Assembly: GCA_002441055.1 (NCBI GenBank)
Contig: DJWR01000225.1
Span: forward strand, 5,906 to 11,587
Length of the DNA stretch: 5,682 nucleotides
Reading direction: 5' to 3'
Origin: Caulobacteraceae bacterium UBA6225
Lineage (GTDB): Bacteria > Pseudomonadota > Alphaproteobacteria > Caulobacterales > Caulobacteraceae
Positions 1 to 3,721 of the stretch are shown piece after piece; position 1 is the stretch's first letter, and each line of letters begins with the position of its first letter. The notes below the pieces were generated by a model, which did no database searches, was not told the origin of the DNA, and saw only the letters and a program-made list of their open reading frames with translations. The position numbers were made by a program, and so were the translations under genes.

Positions 1-642
1 GTGGTTCAGATCGGCCCCCATGAGATCGACCGCAGCCGCTTCGACTGGGACGAGGCTCGCAACAATCCCTTCTGGTGTCCCGACGCCCAGACTGTGGCGG
101 TGTGGGAGGCGCATCTGGAAAAAATCCGCAAGAGCGGGTCGTCCACTGGCGCGGTGGTTGAGGTGGAGGCCACCGGCGTTCCAGCCGGCTGGGGGGCGCC
201 GATCTATGGAAAGCTCGATGCGGAACTGGCCGGCGCGCTCATGTCGATCAACGCCGCCAAGGGGGTGGAGATCGGCGCAGGCTTCGCCTCCGCCGCCCTG
301 ACAGGGGAGGAAAACGCCGATGAGATGCGGATGGGTAATGACGGCCAACCGGTCTTCCTCTCCAACAAGGCCGGCGGCGTGCTGGGAGGGATCTCTACGG
401 GACAGGCGGTCACCGCAAGGATCGCCTTCAAGCCCACATCCTCCATCCTGACGCCACGCCGCAGTCTCGATGAGGCCGGTCAGGAGATCGAACTGCGCAC
501 CAAGGGCCGCCATGACCCCTGCGTCGGCATCCGCGCCGTGCCGGTGGTGGAAGCCATGGTCGCCTGCGTCCTGGCTGACGCCTATCTGCGCCACCGGGGT
601 CAGGTCGGCGCAGCCCCGTTCGTCCCGAGACCGCAGGACTGA
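1..642 (+). CDS. aroC: Chorismate synthase, C-terminal part (5' end outside window)
   Basis: Catalyses the last common step of the shikimate pathway: 5-enolpyruvylshikimate-3-phosphate to chorismate, with reduced FMN, in the cytoplasm. The visible 213 residues lack the first ~150 of a family that is usually 350-370 long. The GTG at base 1 is therefore an internal Val codon, not a start. Landmarks (numbered from base 1) are NPFWCPD at 22-28, the GAPIYGKLD core at 65-73, MSINAAKGVEIG at 81-92, SNKAGGVLGGIS at 121-132, and RHDPCVGIRAVPVVEAM at 170-186. The last fits the third PROSITE-type chorismate synthase signature (R-x-D-P-C-x4-...-E-A-M). The stop TGA is at 640-642. The reading frame is intact with no sign of decay. 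The next gene is 140 bases downstream on the same strand and has no obvious functional link. Identification is firm; only the N-terminus is unseen. Confidence 0.97.
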   Translation: MVQIGPHEIDRSRFDWDEARNNPFWCPDAQTVAVWEAHLEKIRKSGSSTGAVVEVEATGVPAGWGAPIYGKLDAELAGALMSINAAKGVEIGAGFASAALTGEENADEMRMGNDGQPVFLSNKAGGVLGGISTGQAVTARIAFKPTSSILTPRRSLDEAGQEIELRTKGRHDPCVGIRAVPVVEAMVACVLADAYLRHRGQVGAAPFVPRPQD

Positions 643-730
643 GGGGCGAAAACAGAGTTTGCCGAGGTCGTCAAAAATCGGCGGCTTTCAGATTGACCAT
701 GCGACGGACTTGCCTGAAATGACCCCCGCT

Positions 731-757
731 CGCGCGCCGACGCATCGACGGCGCGTG
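731..757 (+). other. GC-rich hairpin in the aroC-response regulator gap
   Basis: The 140-base gap 643-782 contains an inverted repeat: CGCGCCG at 733-739 pairs with CGGCGCG at 749-755. The stem extends to 731/757 with one G-T pair, and the loop is 9 bases. No T-run follows on either side, so it is not a classical intrinsic terminator. It may still attenuate aroC read-through or protect a 3' end. A TTGACC at 693-698 with GAAATG 17 bases later is a weak promoter candidate for the downstream gene. I see no RNA gene or small coding sequence in the gap. Confidence 0.35.
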
Positions 758-782
758 TGACCTGACCGCGAAAGACGGACAC

Positions 783-1295
783 TTGCGATACGAACTGCTC
801 AGGATCCTGCTTGTCGACGACAACCAGCACATGCGGGTGCTGCTGACTGAGATTCTGCGCGCCATCGGAGTGGTGCATATTCACGAGGGCGCCGACGGGG
901 CTGAAGGCCTGCAGCAGTTGCGCAATCACGCCATCGATATCGTCATGACCGATCTGTCGATGCAGCCCCTCGACGGCATTGATTTCGTCCGCCTACTGCG
1001 CAACTCGCCGGACAGCCCCAACCAGATGATCCCGGTGATCATGATCACGGGCCACTCCACCATGCGCCGGGTGGCCGAGGCGCGCGACGCCGGGGTCAAC
1101 GAGTTCCTGGCCAAGCCCTTGACCGCACGGGGCGTGCTGGAGCGACTGAACCGGATTGTTGAGCATCCCCGCCCCTTCATCCGCACCCAGGACTATTTTG
1201 GTCCCGACCGCCGCCGTCGCGCCGACCCGGGCTTCAACGGGCCGTGGCGCCGGCAGGGCGACGCGGCTGTCTCCCTCTCCCACCAGCTGGACTAA
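783..1295 (+). CDS. Single-domain response regulator (CheY-like REC) with arginine-rich C-terminal tail
   Basis: A phosphoacceptor receiver protein of 170 residues. The receiver fold spans ~6-125: the acidic pair D12-D13 (ILLVDDN), phosphoacceptor D57 (IVMTDLSM), switch Thr T89 (MITGHS) and Lys K111 followed by P112 (AKPLT). All catalytic residues are present, so it should be phosphorylatable by a histidine kinase. There is no DNA-binding or enzymatic output domain. Instead a tail of ~45 residues begins RPFIRTQDYFGPDRRRR (130-146) and has a second GPWRR at 153-157. Tails of the RPF-R-T-x-x-Y/F-FGPxRRR type recur in alphaproteobacterial receivers. The basic tail also recalls the Cle CheY-like c-di-GMP effectors of Caulobacter, but that role is inferred. 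The start is TTG at 783, because the first internal ATG (834) would remove the VDD motif and no better start lies upstream. Only a weak purine-rich ribosome site (AAAGACGG, 771-778) precedes it. No partner kinase is in the window. Confidence 0.93.
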   Translation: MRYELLRILLVDDNQHMRVLLTEILRAIGVVHIHEGADGAEGLQQLRNHAIDIVMTDLSMQPLDGIDFVRLLRNSPDSPNQMIPVIMITGHSTMRRVAEARDAGVNEFLAKPLTARGVLERLNRIVEHPRPFIRTQDYFGPDRRRRADPGFNGPWRRQGDAAVSLSHQLD

Positions 1296-1296
1296 G

Positions 1297-1321
1297 CATC
1301 GCCACCATTTGGTGATGTTTT
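1297..1321 (+). terminator. Weak intrinsic terminator-like hairpin after the response regulator
   Basis: Two bases after the response-regulator stop, CAT (1297-1299) and CACC (1303-1306) pair with GGTG (1311-1314) and ATG (1315-1317). There is a 3-base bulge, an ATTT loop and then TTTT (1318-1321). The stem is short and bulged, so termination may be partial. The position directly after a stop codon and the T-run favour a terminator. Confidence 0.4.
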
Positions 1322-1345
1322 GCGCGTCTTCTGGGCTCTGACCCC

Positions 1346-1350
1346 GGGGG
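1346..1350 (+). promoter_or_regulatory. Ribosome binding site of the small putative lipoprotein gene
   Basis: GGGGG lies 7 bases before the ATG at 1358 and fixes this start. No alternative ATG or GTG with a comparable site is nearby. Confidence 0.6.
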
Positions 1351-1357
1351 ATTCACC

Positions 1358-1573
1358 ATGACTGCGCCACAGCTTCTTCGCCTCAGCCTGATAGGCGTCC
1401 TGGGGCTCACCCAGACAGGTTGCCTCGCCGCCGCCGTGGTCGGAACCACCGCTGGTGTCGCCATCGGGGTTACGGGGGCGGCCGTGGGAGCCACCGCCAA
1501 GGGGGTCGGCATGGCAGCCGGCGCCGTGATTCCGGGCGGTGACGACGACGATGACGACCGGCGGGACCGTTAA
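1358..1573 (+). CDS. Small glycine-zipper putative lipoprotein with poly-aspartate tail
   Basis: A 71-residue protein I cannot assign to a named family. Residues 1-21 resemble a signal peptide: R8, then a hydrophobic stretch LSLIGVLGL (9-17), ending TQTGC with C22. The Gly-Cys suits a lipobox, but Gln at -3 is unusual, so lipidation is uncertain. Residues 23-58 are almost entirely Ala/Gly/Val/Thr with glycines spaced as G29-x3-G33-x3-G37, G40-x3-G44 and G51-x3-G55, a glycine-zipper pattern expected to pack helices in or on a membrane. The tail has six consecutive aspartates (62-67) followed by RRDR, a highly charged end. This suggests an envelope protein anchored at its N-terminus; no function is evident. 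Its TAA stop overlaps the queD stop on the other strand within TTAA. G/C usage matches the neighbours. Confidence 0.75.
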   Translation: MTAPQLLRLSLIGVLGLTQTGCLAAAVVGTTAGVAIGVTGAAVGATAKGVGMAAGAVIPGGDDDDDDRRDR

Positions 1574-1941
1574 AGGCTCAGGGCGCAGCTCTCGCCGATG
1601 GTCGGACGGGACACCTTGATCCGCGAGAGCCCCGGAAACTGGGTCTTCAATCGCTCCGCAAAATAGAGGCAGAGGTTCTCAAGGGTCGGGCTCTCGAGGC
1701 CCGGCTTCTCATTGAGCAGCCCATGATCAAGCTCCAGAGCCACGGCGCGCAAAGCGCCGTCGAGCTCAGCCAGATCCGCCACCCAGCCCACAGGGGGCTG
1801 CGGCGCGCCGCTGACTGTGGCTTCCACCTGGAAGGAATGGCCATGCAGACGGGTATAGGGGCTCTCCGCCGGTCCGTCGGGCAGGTAATGGGCCGCGTCG
1901 AAGGTGGCGACCTTGGTGATCTCAAAAATATGCGATGTCAT
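1570..1941 (-). CDS. queD: 6-carboxy-5,6,7,8-tetrahydropterin synthase-like protein (QueD family), lacking the usual catalytic Cys
   Basis: QueD converts 7,8-dihydroneopterin triphosphate to 6-carboxytetrahydropterin, the second step of 7-deazaguanine (queuosine) synthesis, in the cytoplasm. At 123 residues it has normal family length. The zinc ligands H18 (FDAAH), H33 and H35 (RLHGHSF) are present. D72-H73 (LELDHGLLN) match the catalytic Asp-His pair. PGLESPTLEN (80-89) is the usual PGLENPTxEN motif. GES at 116-118 supplies the expected pterin-binding Glu (E117). The oddity is Tyr at residue 29, where the CxxxHGH motif (C27 in E. coli QueD) has the catalytic Cys. The codon, TAT at 1857-1855, reads unambiguously. 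C91 and C119 are the only cysteines. The gene is the last of queC-queE-queD, 36 bases after queE, with a poor ribosome site. Family assignment is firm; exact activity is less so because of Y29. Confidence 0.9.
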   Translation of the reverse strand: MTSHIFEITKVATFDAAHYLPDGPAESPYTRLHGHSFQVEATVSGAPQPPVGWVADLAELDGALRAVALELDHGLLNEKPGLESPTLENLCLYFAERLKTQFPGLSRIKVSRPTIGESCALSL

Positions 1942-1977
1942 CGGCGCGCTCAGGCGTTCCGTCCAGCCGACCGGCCG

Positions 1978-2610
1978 TCAGGGAATGCCCAGATATTTGT
2001 GGGTTTGCACGCTTAAACGCCACTGAGGGTGGGCGAGGCAATAGGCGATCGCGGCCTCAGTGTTGGCCACGCGATCTGGCCCGTCCATGGGCTGCAGATA
2101 GAAGCGCTCGAAATCAAGGGCCGCGAACCGCTGCGGATCGACGCCCGCCTGCGGGAAAACAAGTTTCAGCTCCTGGCCCGAGGTCTGGACCACCGGCGCC
2201 TGGGCCTTGGGGCTGACGCAGATCCAGTCGACGCCAGCCGGCGCGGCCAGTGTCCCGTTGGTCTCCACCGCGATGGTGAAACCGCGGGCATGCAGGGCGC
2301 CGATCAGCGGGGCGTCCAGTTGCAGCAGAGGCTCGCCCCCCGTGCAGACCACAAGGCGGTTATCTGGTCCGCCAGTCCAGGTGGCGGCGACAGCGTCAGC
2401 CAAGGCTTCAGCGTCCGGGAAACGGCCTCCGCCAGGACCATCCATGCCCACAAAATCGGTATCGCAGAAGGTGCAGACCGCCTGAGCCCGATCGACCTCC
2501 CGCCCCGACCACAGATTACAGCCGGCGAAGCGACAGAAGACCGCAGGCCGCCCAGCCTGACCGCCCTCCCCCTGGAGCGTCAGGAAGATCTCCTTGACTG
2601 AATAGGTCAC
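1978..2610 (-). CDS. queE: 7-carboxy-7-deazaguanine synthase (radical SAM)
   Basis: QueE is a radical S-adenosylmethionine enzyme that contracts the ring of 6-carboxytetrahydropterin to give 7-carboxy-7-deazaguanine. From the chosen GTG start the protein has 210 residues, normal for the family. It opens with YSVKEIFLTLQGEG (3-16), the conserved N-terminus. The iron-sulfur cysteines are C31, C46 and C49, spaced CX14CX2C, the QueE-specific variant of the usual CX3CX2C. TGGEP (90-94) contacts SAM, ETNGT (116-120) and VSPK (132-135) are substrate/SAM strands, and LQPMDG (172-177) is the QueE C-terminal motif. The frame is open upstream to 2682, but those 24 residues (from 2682) lie inside queC and match nothing in the family. 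GTG at 2610-2608 overlaps the queC TGA as GTGA, so this start is preferred and implies translational coupling. Confidence 0.96.
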   Translation of the reverse strand: MTYSVKEIFLTLQGEGGQAGRPAVFCRFAGCNLWSGREVDRAQAVCTFCDTDFVGMDGPGGGRFPDAEALADAVAATWTGGPDNRLVVCTGGEPLLQLDAPLIGALHARGFTIAVETNGTLAAPAGVDWICVSPKAQAPVVQTSGQELKLVFPQAGVDPQRFAALDFERFYLQPMDGPDRVANTEAAIAYCLAHPQWRLSVQTHKYLGIP

Positions 2611-3338
2611 GCCGCGAGCTCCGGACGACCCTGCGCCACCCAGTTGGTCCAGCCTCTGGCCCGAAGCTCGCAGGCCGGGCAATCGCCACAGCCATGACCC
2701 CAGTCATGGCGCACGCCTCGTTCGCCGCGGTAGCAGGTGTGGCTCTCTTCGCAGATGAGCTCCACCAGGGCCTCGCCCCCCAACCCCTTTGACAGGGCCC
2801 AGGTCTCGGCCTTTGTCAGGGACATCAGCGGGGTCTTGATCCGAAAATTCTGCGCCATGCCCAGGTTCAGCGCATGCTCCAGAGCATCGATGGTGTCCCG
2901 CCGGCAGTCGGGATAGCCGGAAAAGTCGGTCTCGCACATGCCGCCCACCAGGTCGCCGATCCCGCGCCGATCCGCCAGGGCCGCGCCATAGGTCAGGAAG
3001 ACCAGGTTGCGACCTGGAACAAAGGTGGATGGCAGTCCCCGATCGGTCACCTCGAAGGCGCGCTCGGCCGTCATGGCGGTCTCGGCGATCGCGCCAAATC
3101 CGGTAAGGTCGATGAGGTGGTCGGGACCAAGCCGCTCCGCCCAGGCGGGAAAGCGGGCGATCATGGCCTCCCGGACGACCTGACGGGCGCTCATCTCCAC
3201 GGCGTGGCGCTGGCCATAGTCGAAACCCACCGTCTCCACATGCCCATAGCGGGCGAGCGCCCAGGCCAGGCAGACCGAGGAGTCCTGCCCACCGGAAAAC
3301 AGCACAAGGGCGCGCTGATCGCGATTGGTGTCCGTCAT
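2607..3338 (-). CDS. queC: 7-cyano-7-deazaguanine (preQ0) synthase
   Basis: QueC uses ATP and ammonia to convert 7-carboxy-7-deazaguanine to preQ0, via an adenylated intermediate, in the cytoplasm. It has 243 residues from the ATG at 3338. The PP-loop SGGQDSS (15-21) binds ATP. FDYGQRH and PGRNLVFLTYGAA are the conserved following strands, and GMCETDFSGYPDCR is the substrate-pocket motif. The structural zinc site is C202, C217, C220 and C223 (CY...GCGDCPACELR), with the longer 14-residue gap I associate with alphaproteobacterial members. The frame stays open to an ATG at 3434, and another ATG is at 3347. The extra residues are basic, low in similarity to QueC, and contain no better ribosome site. 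I therefore chose 3338, although 3347 is nearly as good. It is the first gene of the operon and overlaps queE by 4 bases. Confidence 0.95.
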   Translation of the reverse strand: MTDTNRDQRALVLFSGGQDSSVCLAWALARYGHVETVGFDYGQRHAVEMSARQVVREAMIARFPAWAERLGPDHLIDLTGFGAIAETAMTAERAFEVTDRGLPSTFVPGRNLVFLTYGAALADRRGIGDLVGGMCETDFSGYPDCRRDTIDALEHALNLGMAQNFRIKTPLMSLTKAETWALSKGLGGEALVELICEESHTCYRGERGVRHDWGHGCGDCPACELRARGWTNWVAQGRPELAA

Positions 3339-3578
3339 GTCCCCCATATGCGCGCGCAGGCGACGCAGGGGAAGTCCGCGGGGCGCTGCAAGATCGCAAT
3401 CAAAGGCGAGTAGGTAGCCCACCTCAACCTGCATTTTAGATGAATTGGTATGGCGCCAAAGTTAAGGGCCATCGGTCGCCAATCGTTCGTCGGCAAGGGA
3501 TCTGTCGCATAACGACGGTCAGTTTTGCGCAGCTCGTTTGAAAGCGCGGTATTTCAGCCACGTCGGGCGCAAACCGTG

Positions 3579-3590
3579 GCCATATTTGGC
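3579..3590. promoter_or_regulatory. Near-palindromic candidate operator GCCATATTTGGC
   Basis: Ten of twelve bases fit a palindrome (GCCA-N-AT-N-TGGC). It overlaps the middle, reversed GGCGCCAAA copy. The AT centre with GC arms looks like a dimeric regulator site, but there is no independent support. Confidence 0.25.
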
Positions 3591-3646
3591 GCCTGAGGGC
3601 AGATAAGTTTGACTGGCCTTACGGTTCGCACAAGGTTCCCGGCCCC

Positions 3647-3668
3647 GACCGCCCCTCCCCGGGCGGTC
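3647..3668 (+). other. Perfect 8-bp GC hairpin in the receptor leader
   Basis: GACCGCCC (3647-3654) and GGGCGGTC (3661-3668) are perfectly complementary around the 6-base loop CTCCCC. The hairpin ends 53 bases before the receptor ATG. There is no T-run on either strand, so it is not a classic terminator. It may be an mRNA leader structure or a protein-binding inverted repeat. Confidence 0.45.
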
Positions 3669-3711
3669 CTTGTCACACATCGAAAATAATAGGCGGCGCC
3701 AAAAGCCGCTT

Positions 3712-3716
3712 GGGAG
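3712..3716 (+). promoter_or_regulatory. Ribosome binding site of the TonB-dependent receptor
   Basis: GGGAG followed by AG lies 5 bases before the ATG at 3722. It is the best ribosome site in the window and fixes the receptor start. The preceding bases form a small possible stem (CCAA 3699-3702 with TTGG 3710-3713) that would cover its first two bases. Confidence 0.65.
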
Positions 3717-3721
3717 AGCTT

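Larger units (their letters stand above)
1570..3338 (-). other. queC-queE-queD operon (preQ0 biosynthesis)
   Basis: Three genes in the same direction with a 4-base overlap (queC/queE) and a 36-base gap (queE/queD) form one likely transcript. They cover the pathway from dihydroneopterin triphosphate to preQ0. FolE (GTP cyclohydrolase I) before it, and QueF, Tgt, QueA and QueG/QueH after it, must be encoded elsewhere. No terminator-like hairpin is visible directly after queD, where the convergent small gene begins at once. Confidence 0.85.
3452..3703. repeat. Three copies of the 9-mer GGCGCCAAA
   Basis: Exact copies lie at 3452-3460 (+), 3585-3593 (reverse orientation, TTTGGCGCC) and 3695-3703 (+). 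I found no other exact copy in the window, only an 8/9 match in queC. The outer copies sit close to the two divergent genes; the third ends 18 bases before the receptor ATG, just before its ribosome site. Each holds the GGCGCC palindrome. This arrangement could be an operator set for a shared regulator. The regulator is unknown. Confidence 0.45.
3339..3721. promoter_or_regulatory. Divergent intergenic region between queC and the TonB-dependent receptor
   Basis: This stretch must hold the promoters of both the que operon and the receptor. It is visibly less GC-rich than the flanking genes, as promoter DNA usually is. No convincing coding sequence, tRNA or preQ1 riboswitch is seen. Contents are three GGCGCCAAA copies, a near-palindrome at 3579-3590, a perfect hairpin at 3647-3668, and a short inverted repeat GTCG-N5-CGAC at 3504-3516. 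TTGACT at 3609-3614 resembles a -35 box toward the receptor but has no good -10 partner, so I do not assign exact promoters. If queC actually starts at 3434, the region shrinks to 3435-3721. Confidence 0.6.

Noticed and set aside
1541..1558. GAC/GAT triplet run as a phase-variable microsatellite
   Set aside because: The unit is three bases, so slippage would not shift the frame; it simply encodes the Asp run.
1800..1811. 12-bp palindrome GCGGCGCGCCGC inside queD
   Set aside because: It encodes ordinary Ala/Pro codons in GC-rich sequence and has no regulatory context; likely chance.
2500..2520. Loss of the radical SAM motif in QueE because it lacks CX3CX2C
   Set aside because: The CX14CX2C spacing is the known QueE variant, so the cluster site is intact.
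2704..3399. A 231-codon open frame on the - strand overlapping queC in another frame
   Set aside because: The protein is Arg/Gly/Pro-rich without domains, while the queC frame carries all catalytic and zinc motifs; it is a shadow of queC.
2029..3413. Long + strand open frames opposite queE and queC
   Set aside because: They are antisense to firmly identified genes, show no family motifs and have no good ribosome site; expected by chance in high-GC DNA.
3339..3600. preQ1 riboswitch in the queC leader
   Set aside because: I looked on the - strand for the short hairpin plus A-rich tail of preQ1 class I and for larger class II/III layouts. Nothing convincing is present, so I do not call one.
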